Assembly (NCBI GenBank): GCA_012513915.1
Contig: JAAZBG010000099.1
Location: forward strand, 1 to 64,000
From: Fibrobacter sp.
GTDB lineage: Bacteria > Fibrobacterota > Chitinivibrionia > Chitinivibrionales > Chitinispirillaceae
Length of the DNA: 64,000 bases
Direction: 5' to 3'
Below are positions 7,311-16,157 of this stretch, one piece after another. The position numbers were made by a program, and so were the translations under genes. Each line of letters starts with the position of its first letter. Within the stretch, counting starts at the first letter, position 1. The notes under the pieces were generated by a model that ran no database searches, was not told the DNA's origin, and saw nothing but the letters and a program-made list of their open reading frames with translations.

Positions 7311-8504
7311 ATGAAAAAGAGTGTGTTTCTCGGAGTGATACTGGTATCACTAAATCTTAGTGCAGCCGTTATTTCTGTTCCGAAGGATGTTTCAAAGATT
7401 CAGGCTGCAATTGACAAGGCAGAAAACGGTGATACCGTTCTTGTCAGTGACGGGATCTACTTCGAAAGTATCACCATGAAAGACGAAATCTCTCTTATTG
7501 GCCAAAGCGCGCGTGGAACCATAATCTCCGGCAAAAAACGGGAACCGGTTATCAAAGCCGGGGATAAATCAGTAATTAAAAATCTTACCATTCAAAACGG
7601 ATCCACCGGAATCATCTGCGAAAACACAATGCCTACAATCAGGAACTGTATCATTAAGGACAATAAAGGTACCGGTATTCATTGCATTATCACTCTTGCT
7701 GATATCCTTAATAATGTCATCATGGCCAACGAATGGACCGGTATTTATTGTGAGTCATCACGGAGTATCAAATCATCCATTCAACACAATGTCATCGCCG
7801 ATAACGGGTATAGCGGAATTATGCTTGATGGCAACAGTGAGGTGCTGGTGCAGAATAATGTCATAATCGATAACCGGCAATATGGCATCTATGCAGAGCA
7901 ATCCAGCAAGAAATCACGAATTATCTACAATAATTTTTATGGCAACAGATCATCAAATAACTATTTCGCAATTACCGATCGTTCAAACATCCACGAAAAT
8001 CCTCAGTACCCGATGTCCGGAAAGGTAAACAATTACTTTGGTACGGAAGTTGTTGGTCTTAAAGGTAAAGGCAAGGACGGGGCAACAATCGGCATGATCT
8101 CTGATACATATCTTAATCAGGTAAAAAATGATCCGGATATGGATGGCGTTGAAGGTGCACTTGATCTCTGCAAGGATATACCCGAGGATCCTGATGGTTT
8201 TGAGGATGATGATGGCTGTCCGGAATTTGATAATGATCAGGATGGCATTTTTGATGGTCAGGATATGTGCCCTGACGAAGCCGAGGATTTCGATAATTTC
8301 CGGGATGATGACGGATGTCCGGATCCTGACAACGATAAGGATGGGGTTCTGGATGTAAATGATCTCTGCCCGAATAACATGGAAGTCATGAACGGATACA
8401 AAGACGATGACGGGTGTCCGGATGAGGTTCCTGTGTCAGGAGATACTTCAAAAGTTAAAGAAAAAACTGAACCTGTCAAGACTGACACAACAAAAAAACA
8501 GTAA
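7311..8504 (+). CDS. Secreted right-handed beta-helix protein with thrombospondin type 3 repeats
   Basis: A signal peptide (1-18) is followed by VPKDVSKIQAAIDKAENGDT, the start of a DUF1565/NosD-like parallel beta-helix. Repeating rungs rich in N and I (IRNCIIKDN, ILNNVIMANEWTGIYCES, VQNNVIIDNRQYGIYAEQ) run to about residue 235. From about 275 there are four Asp-rich, Cys-containing repeats of the DxDxDGxxDxxDxCP type, the calcium-binding TSP3 fold common in FCB surface proteins, and a Lys/Thr/Glu-rich tail. It has a GGAGG Shine-Dalgarno. The likely site is the cell surface or periplasm. Substrate and enzymatic activity, if any, are unknown. The next gene starts 5 bp later, so the two are probably co-transcribed. 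Confidence 0.82.
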   Translation: MKKSVFLGVILVSLNLSAAVISVPKDVSKIQAAIDKAENGDTVLVSDGIYFESITMKDEISLIGQSARGTIISGKKREPVIKAGDKSVIKNLTIQNGSTGIICENTMPTIRNCIIKDNKGTGIHCIITLADILNNVIMANEWTGIYCESSRSIKSSIQHNVIADNGYSGIMLDGNSEVLVQNNVIIDNRQYGIYAEQSSKKSRIIYNNFYGNRSSNNYFAITDRSNIHENPQYPMSGKVNNYFGTEVVGLKGKGKDGATIGMISDTYLNQVKNDPDMDGVEGALDLCKDIPEDPDGFEDDDGCPEFDNDQDGIFDGQDMCPDEAEDFDNFRDDDGCPDPDNDKDGVLDVNDLCPNNMEVMNGYKDDDGCPDEVPVSGDTSKVKEKTEPVKTDTTKKQ

Positions 8505-8509
8505 TTTAC

Positions 8510-9175
8510 ATGTACAAATTTCGAATACTTATTATTACACTTCTTATCGTACATTCAGCAGCGTTGTCATCAGAATACAGACGATCAGCGCTGCAACCGA
8601 ACTGGCAGCTCATTGTACCACCGTTGCCGGCTCCCCAAAAATGGTTACAAAGCAGCCCATTTCACGAGAGTTGCTACCAGAGTCTTAAACGCCAGTTTGA
8701 GGGAACTCTTTACGAAGTTGTAAAGCTTAACGATATCAGTCAGTACGATTCATCAAACGGTAAAAAGCGGGATCTTATCATCGAGCCCGAAAAACCGACA
8801 TCATTACAGAAAAGCATGCAGTCAGATACACTCGCCTTCTGGCTTAAATTCAGGACAGGGTTCAAATATTCACGAATTACCATTGTACTTAAAAAAGAGT
8901 ACTACACCACACTCTGCGATTCGGTAGCCATAGCAGTTTACAGAACCGCACAATCCGAATTTCTTGGCGAGCTTGATCTTCAGGGTGGTCCGATCGGATG
9001 CACGATGTCAATTTCCGACAACTTTACGGTGTCACCACCATGCAGGATACTTATTCCTGTTGGCGTCTACGAAATTCAAACAACATTTCCAGGTTTCATC
9101 TCACGAAGTGATTCTGTTTCAGTCAATGGTGGTGAACAAGTGAAAAAGCGGGTGCTACTTCTTCCGGTTGAGTAA
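8510..9175 (+). CDS. Exported protein with PEGA-like C-terminal domain
   Basis: A 221-residue protein with a hydrophobic N-terminus (RILIITLLIVHSAALSS), probably a Sec signal peptide. The middle (about 25-150) is not recognised. The end, from GCTMSISDNFTVSPPCRILIPVGVYEIQTTFPGF, has the rhythm of a PEGA domain (short beta-strands, P-G-Y/F pattern), often a carbohydrate- or surface-associated module; this is a weak assignment. It starts 5 bp after the beta-helix gene, and ATG is preceded only by AT-rich sequence, so coupling is likely. The two probably act together at the envelope. Confidence 0.62.
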   Translation: MYKFRILIITLLIVHSAALSSEYRRSALQPNWQLIVPPLPAPQKWLQSSPFHESCYQSLKRQFEGTLYEVVKLNDISQYDSSNGKKRDLIIEPEKPTSLQKSMQSDTLAFWLKFRTGFKYSRITIVLKKEYYTTLCDSVAIAVYRTAQSEFLGELDLQGGPIGCTMSISDNFTVSPPCRILIPVGVYEIQTTFPGFISRSDSVSVNGGEQVKKRVLLLPVE

Positions 9176-9401
9176 GCCTCTGAACGCCAGGTTTTGTTGT
9201 AACATATAGCTGGTTTGCGATCAAAATCTATTCTTCCATTAAAAAAACCAACTTTTATTAGTATTTTTAACCTTTTTAGTGATCTGGTGTGGCACATTCA
9301 GTTACCGGAATATTAATTGAACATGTTTATCGTAAATATTATTTTTAAAAACACAAGATAATTTAACACGTATCACCCCTATCATCCTTCAAGGAGGTCC
9401 T

Positions 9402-9998
9402 ATGAAAAAACTTATTCTCCTGATGTCAGCGTTAGTTCTGACAGTCTCAAGTGTAGTTTCATCAGCACAGGCAGCTGAAAAACAGATGAGAATTCTGATG
9501 GTCGTTCCACCTGAGCAGATTGAGGATGGCGAATATAATGCATCCCGTTCGCTATTTAACGAGAAAGGCGCATTGGTAAAGGTAGCAAGCACTACGAAAA
9601 AAATGGTAACCGGCAGTTCCCTCGAATTCAAACCGGATCTTCTAATTTCCAAAGCTAAATCATCCGATTATGATGCAATCGTACTCATTGGCGGTATGGG
9701 AATATTTGAGCACATCTTCGGAAACCAGGACTTGCAGAAATTAGTAAAGAATATGCACTCAGAGGGTAAATACATTGGTGCTATATGTGGTACTCCTGTT
9801 GTTCTTGCTGAATGTGGCATCCTAAAAGATGTTGAGGCAACAGTAGCTAAGGATAATAACCTGATTAAACAACTTCAGGACAGTGGTGCAAAATATGTTG
9901 ACAACGAAGTTGTTGTTTCGGGGAAAATTGTTACAGGAAACGGCCCCCGAGCCTCCACGGCATTTGCAAAAGCTGTGTGTGAATTGATAGGTTTATAA
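9402..9998 (+). CDS. DJ-1/PfpI family protein with signal peptide
   Basis: Residues 1-24 form a clear signal peptide ending SSAQA-AE. The rest is a DJ-1/PfpI (class I glutamine amidotransferase-like) fold: MRILMVVPP, DYDAIVLIGGMG, the nucleophile elbow GAICGTP with the candidate cysteine, and a late EVVVSGKIVTGNGPRAS. Family members act as glyoxalases, chaperones or peptidases, mostly in the cytosol, so an exported form is less usual. AGGAGGT lies 6 bases before the ATG. It is monocistronic by spacing (226 bp upstream gap, 121 bp downstream). Enzyme activity cannot be deduced. Confidence 0.85.
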   Translation: MKKLILLMSALVLTVSSVVSSAQAAEKQMRILMVVPPEQIEDGEYNASRSLFNEKGALVKVASTTKKMVTGSSLEFKPDLLISKAKSSDYDAIVLIGGMGIFEHIFGNQDLQKLVKNMHSEGKYIGAICGTPVVLAECGILKDVEATVAKDNNLIKQLQDSGAKYVDNEVVVSGKIVTGNGPRASTAFAKAVCELIGL

Positions 9999-10119
9999 TC
10001 AGATAACGGCTGTCTGATAACACGCATTGCTATGCGAACATCAATTATTTTTCCGGTAACAGGAAGTGTACCGTAAGACAACCGAACCCTGTTACTTTTG
10101 AACCGGAGAAAAATTACTA

Positions 10120-10815
10120 ATGCGAGTATTAATTATCAATGCATCTCCCTTTCAACGCCGGAGCAACACATCATTACTACTGAATGCGTTTATCAGTGGC
10201 CTGAATGAATGTGGAAGCAAAGTTGAGCTTTTTAATCTTGTCAACTTAACCATACATCCATGCCGTGGTGATCTGAACTGCTGGTTTCGCGCGCGCGGAA
10301 AATGCATTCAACGCGACGACATGGATAAATTATATGAACCATTTACAAATGCTGATGCTGTCATTTTTTCAACGCCGGTGTATTGTGATGGCGTGCCGGG
10401 GCAGTTAAAGGTTATGATGGACCGGTTGGTTGCTGGAGGTGATCCGCACCTTGAAATCAGGGATGACCATAGTCGTCACCCGGTTACGCTCAGACAACAA
10501 TCGCAGAAGTTTGCACTTATTGCAAGCTGCGGACTCTGGGAACTTGGAAATTTTGACCCGATGATCATGCATCTGAAAGCATTCTGTAACAATATCGGAT
10601 TTACATTTTGCGGATCTCTTCTCAGACCTCATGCATTCGCCATGAAAAACCGCCCGATCAACGATATCTTAAAAGCAGCGAAATGTGCTGGAAAAAGTTT
10701 TGGTGAAACCGGTGATATCCCGGAAGCATATTCTGTTGTTGTCAAGAGAGATATTGTTTCACGCGAGGAATATATTAACGAGGTAAACAATAAAGTAACA
10801 AGCCTGATTCACTAA
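10120..10815 (+). CDS. Flavodoxin-fold NAD(P)H-dependent oxidoreductase
   Basis: 231 residues of the NADPH-dependent FMN reductase / iron-sulfur flavoprotein superfamily. MRVLIINASPFQRRSNTS is the FMN phosphate loop, CIQRDDMDKLYEPFTNADAV the family's core strand, and STPVYCDGVPGQLKVMMDR the second flavin contact. The cysteines near 48-66 (HPCRGDLNCWF..GKC) resemble those of the iron-sulfur flavoprotein group but do not form its compact C-x2-C-x2-C-x5-C cluster, so I call it a flavin oxidoreductase without assigning a cluster. Substrate unknown; cytosolic. Confidence 0.8.
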   Translation: MRVLIINASPFQRRSNTSLLLNAFISGLNECGSKVELFNLVNLTIHPCRGDLNCWFRARGKCIQRDDMDKLYEPFTNADAVIFSTPVYCDGVPGQLKVMMDRLVAGGDPHLEIRDDHSRHPVTLRQQSQKFALIASCGLWELGNFDPMIMHLKAFCNNIGFTFCGSLLRPHAFAMKNRPINDILKAAKCAGKSFGETGDIPEAYSVVVKRDIVSREEYINEVNNKVTSLIH

Positions 10816-10913
10816 TCTGCTTGTGATTGCCGGACATTCTCTGAACATAGTAACAGGATGCATTCAAGCGTAAATGTTATTTTTGTAATCATCCGCGCAG
10901 ATATTAAGAAAAC

Positions 10914-10939
10914 GGAGGTATATTGTATGGTATACCTCC
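10914..10939. terminator. Bidirectional terminator between convergent genes
   Basis: GGAGGTATA and TATACCTCC form a perfect 9-bp stem with an 8-base loop. On the minus strand it follows the small gene ending at 10948 and is followed by GTTTTCTT. On the plus strand it follows the oxidoreductase by about 100 bp, with a T run slightly further on. Confidence 0.65.
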
Positions 10940-10947
10940 ACACAATT

Positions 10948-11142
10948 TCAGGACTTTTTTCGTGTCTTGCGTAATACAGTGCTCATGACGTGTGTACTCT
11001 GATCTTCGGTGTTAAACCACAACATAAGCCGCTCATCATTTCGTGTAAAGCAATCAGCAATAGTTGTTTTTTGTGCACAAGGATAGATTTTCTTATGCTT
11101 TCTGGTCGCCTTGTCAATCAATTGTTTTTCAAGATTACCCAT
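10948..11142 (-). CDS. Small hypothetical protein
   Basis: 64 residues, beginning MGNLEKQLIDKATRKHK. I chose the second ATG at 11142 over the tracked one at 11148 because AAGGA lies 8 bases before it and only 2 before the first. It is mixed charged and shows features of a folded domain (CAQKTTIADCFTRNDERLMLWFN) with a basic end, RKTRKKS. I recall similar short uncharacterised proteins in Desulfobacteria but cannot assign a domain. It is followed by a hairpin terminator and lies 36 bp before the ftsZ 3' end in the same direction, separated by a palindrome. Confidence 0.55.
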   Translation of the reverse strand: MGNLEKQLIDKATRKHKKIYPCAQKTTIADCFTRNDERLMLWFNTEDQSTHVMSTVLRKTRKKS

Positions 11143-11177
11143 CAACATATTCCTTATGTATAAATATTAATCAATCA

Positions 11178-11204
11178 CAGGGACGGGCTTGATACCCGTC
11201 CCTG
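11178..11204. repeat. Palindrome downstream of ftsZ, probable terminator
   Basis: CAGGGACGGG / CCCGTCCCTG, a perfect 10-bp stem with a 7-base loop, 8 bp after the ftsZ stop codon. Read on the minus strand it starts GCAGGGACGGG, resembling the TGTAGGGAC head of the palindromes at 53834 and 56225. It can serve as the ftsZ terminator although the following T tract is broken (TGATTGATTAATATTT). Confidence 0.65.
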
Positions 11205-11211
11205 CAAAATA

Positions 11212-12555
11212 TTACTGCATCTGTTTTCTCAGAAATGTCGGAACATCCATATCATCTTCCAGCGTTGTCATTACATTGCCTTTTGAAACATAGATACGTT
11301 CATTGCGTTTCGGATCACGTTTTGGATATATTGGTAAATCCACATTTGCATTTGACGCTGCAGTAACACGTGTCTCTTCGCGATCCTGAATCTGGCTCAT
11401 ATCGATATCATCAAGTTTAGGCATCTCAATGATGACCGGGTCAGCAACCCTTTCCTTGACAACTTCAGGTTTGGCAGGAACACTCAGTGCAATAGACAGC
11501 TGCTCTGTCTTTTCCGGTATTTTCTTGTCGATAACCGGCATCTTGACTGCAAGCTTTGGTGCTGCTGCTTCCCGTTTTTCTTCAAGTGTTTCCTCATTAA
11601 AACCGGTTGCAATAACTGTAACCCGGATTTTTCCATTCATTTCAGGATCAGTAACAGCACCGAAAATGATATTGGTCTCTGAGTCTTCACCGACAGCATC
11701 ATAAACTGTCTGAGTTGCATCACTGACATCGTACAATGTCATATCTTCACCACCGGTGATATTGATAAGAATACCACGGGCTCCCGTAATTGACACATCA
11801 TCAAGCAGCGGACTATGAATAGCTGCATCAGCAGCCATGACTGCACGATTTTCACCCTCTGAATATCCGGTACCCATGAGAGCGTCACCCATACAATTCA
11901 TGACAGTTCTTACATCTGCGAAGTCGAGATTGACAAGACCGTGTACGGAGATAAGATCCGAAATACCTTTAGTTGCCTGATATAATACATCATCGGCTGT
12001 TTTGAATGCATCGATAAGTGATGTCTTCCTGTCAACAATCGAAAGGAGTTTCTGGTTAGGAATAACAATAATAGTATCGACAGCTCTACGTAAATCATCA
12101 ATACCCTTGCGTGCATTACGGTCGCGGACTTTACCTTCAAAAAGAAATGGACGGGTAACAATGGCAACAGTCAGAATTCCCATCTCTTTGGCGATTTCTG
12201 CAACAACCGGAGCACCACCAGTACCTGTTCCACCACCCATACCTGCAGTGATAAAAACCATATCTGCACCATTGAGAACAGCAGCGATTTTTTCTCTGTC
12301 CTCTTCCATTGCCAGGCGACCTACTTCCGGATTAGCACCGGCACCCAGCCCTTTTGTGACCTTCTCGCCGATCTGAAGTCTCGCTGCAGCACGGTTATTG
12401 TCAAGAGCCATTGCATCGGTATTAACAGCAATAAAATCAACACCTGTCAATCCGGCTGCAACCATTCTGTTAACAGCATTACCTCCGGCCCCTCCAACAC
12501 CAATCACCTTCATCTTTGCAACAGCATCGAAATTTTCTTCTAACGTAAAGACCAT
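11212..12555 (-). CDS. ftsZ: Cell division GTPase FtsZ
   Basis: Tubulin-like GTPase that forms the Z ring. It has [13 protein letters not shown] at the N-terminus, the GTP-binding signature [10 protein letters not shown] and the T7-loop region [11 protein letters not shown]. The 447-residue length comes from a long variable linker (about 320-420) rich in K, E and P. The C-terminus carries the conserved peptide DVPTFLRKQ that binds FtsA and other partners. It is the last gene of the dcw cluster, 87 bp after ftsA, and is followed by a strong palindrome. AGGAGG precedes the ATG. Confidence 0.98.
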   Translation of the reverse strand: MVFTLEENFDAVAKMKVIGVGGAGGNAVNRMVAAGLTGVDFIAVNTDAMALDNNRAAARLQIGEKVTKGLGAGANPEVGRLAMEEDREKIAAVLNGADMVFITAGMGGGTGTGGAPVVAEIAKEMGILTVAIVTRPFLFEGKVRDRNARKGIDDLRRAVDTIIVIPNQKLLSIVDRKTSLIDAFKTADDVLYQATKGISDLISVHGLVNLDFADVRTVMNCMGDALMGTGYSEGENRAVMAADAAIHSPLLDDVSITGARGILINITGGEDMTLYDVSDATQTVYDAVGEDSETNIIFGAVTDPEMNGKIRVTVIATGFNEETLEEKREAAAPKLAVKMPVIDKKIPEKTEQLSIALSVPAKPEVVKERVADPVIIEMPKLDDIDMSQIQDREETRVTAASNANVDLPIYPKRDPKRNERIYVSKGNVMTTLEDDMDVPTFLRKQMQ

Positions 12556-12642
12556 ATAACCCTCCTCAGAGTATTGTAAGAATTATAATTATTCAATTTT
12601 TTAATAATATTTGCAAGTGATAATTATACTTTTTGCGATTTT

Positions 12643-13878
12643 TTAAAAGAATTCTTTTACCCATATTTTCATTTTGTCGAAAATCTTCTTAAAGTTATCA
12701 TCACCGCCGATTGTTTTTTTACTTTTACGATTTCCTGACTGTTCCATCGCATACATACACAGGCCTACACCAGTAGCATGAACCGGTGATTTTGCAGCTT
12801 CGGTGAGTCCGCCAAATCCAGTTGGAACACCAATCTTGACAGGCATCTCAAAAACCTTCTCCGAAAGTTCCTGTATTCCATCCATCAGGGCACCCCCACC
12901 CGTCAGTACAACACCGGCACCGAGCATATCTGAATACTCAGTCCTTTTTATTTCTCTTAAAGCAAGTGACAAAATCTCTTCGAGGCGTGGTTCGATGATA
13001 CCGGCAAGAACCGCTTTTGAAACTTCACGCTGCTCACGTCCACCGACACCGGGAACACTAATGTATTCAGTACCTTTAAGGAGTTGCGAATATGCGCATC
13101 CATATTGTCGTTTGATCTCTTCGGCACGCTCAACAGGAGTACGTATCCCGATTGCAATGTCACTAGTCACGTTCTTTCCCCCAAGACCGACAACCGCCGT
13201 GTGACGAATACTTTCATCAAAGTAAATTGCGATATCAGTGGTACCTCCACCCATGTCAACCAGTGCAACACCAAGTTCTTTCTCATCCTTCTCGAGGACA
13301 GAGTAACATGATGCAAGCGGCTCAAGGACAAGATCGACAACTTTAAGTCCGGCCTTCTCTACACTTTTGTAAATATTCTGTGCACTTGTGACAGCACCGG
13401 TAATAATATGCACCTGTGTTTCAAGACGTACACCGCACATACCGATCGGATCCTTTATCCCCTTTTGATCATCAACAACGAATTCCTGCGGGATCACATG
13501 TAGAATCTCCCGGTCCATCGGAATAGAAACCGCACGGGCTGCATCAATAGCTCTCACTACGTCAAGATCAGTTATTTCATTGTTATCACGGGAAATCGCA
13601 ACAAGACCACGGCTGTTGATTGCCCTGATATGATCACCTGCAATACCAACCCAAACCTCATCGACATCAACGCCGGCCATGAGTTCAGCTTCTTCAACCG
13701 CTTTTTGAATGGATCGTACTGTTTTATCTATATTGACAACAACGCCTTTACGAAGACCATCTGAGGGACTCACCCCTACTCCAACGATTTTCAGTTCGCC
13801 GTTTGCATCCTGCTCTGAAATAATGCAGGCGATTTTCGTAGTCCCAATGTCAAGCCCGACAAAGACATTTTCATTCAT
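12643..13878 (-). CDS. ftsA: Cell division protein FtsA
   Basis: Actin-like ATPase that tethers FtsZ to the membrane. VFVGLDIGTTKIACII (phosphate 1), the 1C subdomain around 85-165, ALVDMGGGTTDIAIY (phosphate 2) and VVLTGGGALMDGI (adenosine) are all visible. The C-terminus ends FDKMKIWVKEFF, an amphipathic helix of the kind that binds membranes. The track begins at a TTG; I choose ATG 13878 because GGAGG lies 6 bases before it and the protein then starts MNENVFVGLD, giving 411 residues. It is separated from ftsQ by 26 bp. Confidence 0.97.
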   Translation of the reverse strand: MNENVFVGLDIGTTKIACIISEQDANGELKIVGVGVSPSDGLRKGVVVNIDKTVRSIQKAVEEAELMAGVDVDEVWVGIAGDHIRAINSRGLVAISRDNNEITDLDVVRAIDAARAVSIPMDREILHVIPQEFVVDDQKGIKDPIGMCGVRLETQVHIITGAVTSAQNIYKSVEKAGLKVVDLVLEPLASCYSVLEKDEKELGVALVDMGGGTTDIAIYFDESIRHTAVVGLGGKNVTSDIAIGIRTPVERAEEIKRQYGCAYSQLLKGTEYISVPGVGGREQREVSKAVLAGIIEPRLEEILSLALREIKRTEYSDMLGAGVVLTGGGALMDGIQELSEKVFEMPVKIGVPTGFGGLTEAAKSPVHATGVGLCMYAMEQSGNRKSKKTIGGDDNFKKIFDKMKIWVKEFF

Positions 13879-13904
13879 GTACAACCTCCAGTCCAACGCA
13901 TATC

Positions 13905-14771
13905 TTATTCTGCAACGGCTTTCCCCTGTTTTTTTACTACAACCGAATCCGGTATGGTAACAAACGCAATATTCTGATACGATAAATCAATCTTTTCCGG
14001 ATGGCGGCTCCCGTTTTGTATAAGCTTTTCAAGCTTAAGCAATTGACCAAGTCTGGTTTCCAGATTGTCATCAGAGAGTTCAACAATTGTTGTATATGCC
14101 TGAAAAGAAAGCTTTATTTTATGTTTCTCAGATAAATCAATCTGTGTAATACTTTGAAAAAGCTCGTTATTTACAGAAAGTGCGGCTTTTATAAAAGCTT
14201 TCACCCGTTTCATATCGTCAACACGGACTTTGCGGATTCCACTTCCACCGATGGTATCTTTTAACCCGCATATAATCGGCATCTCAGAGATTACATTCTT
14301 TGCCAGCGGGAAAATGTACCCATCTCTATCTATATAATAAATTGCACCAAGATTTACAAGGGCAACCGGCTTTCTTTCTTTGATTTTTATTGTTACTTTT
14401 CCATCAAGATTTTTTCCAACCTTGACATTATCAATCCAGGGATTTTTCATGAGTACCTTACGAACATCACATTCCTTAACAGCAAATGATCGTGTCGAAT
14501 CACTGATACCACACTCTTCAAGAATCGTCTGTTTATCAATATGTTTATTTCCGGTAATCTCAATTGCTTTGACAGTAAATACTTGTGAATTTTTAATATT
14601 CAGAGCAATAGTAATAATTCCCTTATAACTATAAATGAAAAGTGCGGTCAAGGCAGTAACGCCGAGCAATACGATTATAATGCTCATGCCGAATTTCCTC
14701 GCTGCACTTTTAACCTTTACTTTACGGTCGGCATTTCTTTTCCTGCCGTTTGCTCCAAGACGCTTAGCCAT
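13905..14771 (-). CDS. ftsQ: Cell division protein FtsQ/DivIB
   Basis: A bitopic division protein linking FtsL/FtsB-type partners to the ring. A basic cytoplasmic tail (1-27) precedes one membrane span (about 28-52). The POTRA domain begins at VFTVKAIEITGNKHIDKQTI and continues to KIKERKPVALV, with the FtsQ beta domain to 288. No ftsB is nearby. Its start overlaps the end of murC by 8 bp, so the two are translationally coupled. Sequence similarity within this family is low, but the position between murC and ftsA supports the call. Confidence 0.93.
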   Translation of the reverse strand: MAKRLGANGRKRNADRKVKVKSAARKFGMSIIIVLLGVTALTALFIYSYKGIITIALNIKNSQVFTVKAIEITGNKHIDKQTILEECGISDSTRSFAVKECDVRKVLMKNPWIDNVKVGKNLDGKVTIKIKERKPVALVNLGAIYYIDRDGYIFPLAKNVISEMPIICGLKDTIGGSGIRKVRVDDMKRVKAFIKAALSVNNELFQSITQIDLSEKHKIKLSFQAYTTIVELSDDNLETRLGQLLKLEKLIQNGSRHPEKIDLSYQNIAFVTIPDSVVVKKQGKAVAE

Positions 14772-16137
14772 TTTTCAATTGCTCCAGTATCGTTGGTGCT
14801 ATTTCCCATATATCACCGGCTCCCATTATTACAACGCAATCGTTTTCTTTTACGTTGCTTACAACTTCAGGTATAATCTCAGCCTTATCCGGAATATGGT
14901 ATACATACTTATGACCTGATGCTTTAATACGATCAGAAATTGCTTCAGAGTTAATTCCAGGTATCGGTTCTTCACGCGCTTTGTAAATATCAGCAATATA
15001 CACGATATCCGCTTTTCCAAGACTTTCAGCAAATTCATTGATAAAATCACGGGTGCGTGTATACAAATGCGGCTGAAAAACAGCAATTATATTGTTGTAG
15101 CCGCTTGTCCGTGCGGCATCAAGCGTCGCCCGAATTTCACCGGGATGATGTGCATAATCATCAATGACAGTAACCTTTTTCTCAACACCAATAACTTCAA
15201 AACGACGTTTGACACCCTGAAACTGTTTTAGACTCAAAGCTATGGTTTTGAAGTCGACACCAATTTCCAATGCTACAACAATTGCAGCAAGTGAATTTAA
15301 CACATTGTGCTTTCCGGGAATGTTCAGATCGATTGTCCCCAGTTCAACACCGTGCTTAACAACGGTAAAGACCCCGTGACCATTGACAAACGAAATGTCT
15401 TTTGCAACATAATCAGCATCGCCATTAACACTATATGTTATAACGGTACTGTTAATACGCGGCAATATTTCACGAACCCCAGTATCATCCTTGCATGCAA
15501 TAACAGCACCATAGAACGGGATACGTTCGGAAAACTTTACAAACGCATCTTTGATATCATCAAGAGAGCTATAACAATCAAGATGATCTGCTTCAATATT
15601 AGTGATAATTGCAATAGACGGATACATTGCAAGAAAAGAGCGATCATACTCATCTGCTTCTGCAACCATAATGTTGCTGGTACCGACAAATGCATGTGAC
15701 TCCGCACTGCGTACCACTCCGCCCACAAGTACCGTTGGCCGCAGGGATGCATCATTGAGGATTGTTCCAACCAGAGATGTCGTTGTTGTTTTCCCGTGCG
15801 TACCGCTGATGCATACTGTAAAGTGAGCCCGCATAAGGTCACCAAGCAGCTCCGCCCTGCGAATACAGGGAATACCATGTTCACGTGCATACACACGCTC
15901 AGGATTGTTTTCTCTGACAGCACTTGAATACACCAGAAGATCCGCGTTCCTCACAAGATCTACATCATGATTATACTGCACCCTGATCCCCATTGATTCA
16001 AGTCTCGCGGTTGCAACCGAATTTATTTTATCACTGCCGGTAACTTTGTGACCGTGTGCCTGCAATACCTCAGCAAGCGGGCACATTCCGGCTCCACCAA
16101 TACCAAGCATATGAATTTTTTTTATAAACCGTTTCAT
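14764..16137 (-). CDS. murC: UDP-N-acetylmuramate--L-alanine ligase
   Basis: Adds L-alanine to UDP-MurNAc, the first amino acid of the peptide stem, in the cytosol with ATP. It has the N-terminal Rossmann motif IHMLGIGGAGMCPLAEVL, the P-loop SGTHGKTTTTS (about 109-119) and the late DDYAHHPGEI motif. 457 residues is standard. It starts 20 bp after ftsW ends; in most dcw clusters murG lies here, and there is no room for it. Confidence 0.98.
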   Translation of the reverse strand: MKRFIKKIHMLGIGGAGMCPLAEVLQAHGHKVTGSDKINSVATARLESMGIRVQYNHDVDLVRNADLLVYSSAVRENNPERVYAREHGIPCIRRAELLGDLMRAHFTVCISGTHGKTTTTSLVGTILNDASLRPTVLVGGVVRSAESHAFVGTSNIMVAEADEYDRSFLAMYPSIAIITNIEADHLDCYSSLDDIKDAFVKFSERIPFYGAVIACKDDTGVREILPRINSTVITYSVNGDADYVAKDISFVNGHGVFTVVKHGVELGTIDLNIPGKHNVLNSLAAIVVALEIGVDFKTIALSLKQFQGVKRRFEVIGVEKKVTVIDDYAHHPGEIRATLDAARTSGYNNIIAVFQPHLYTRTRDFINEFAESLGKADIVYIADIYKAREEPIPGINSEAISDRIKASGHKYVYHIPDKAEIIPEVVSNVKENDCVVIMGAGDIWEIAPTILEQLKNG

Positions 16138-16157
16138 AAATAAATCATCTCAATCTG

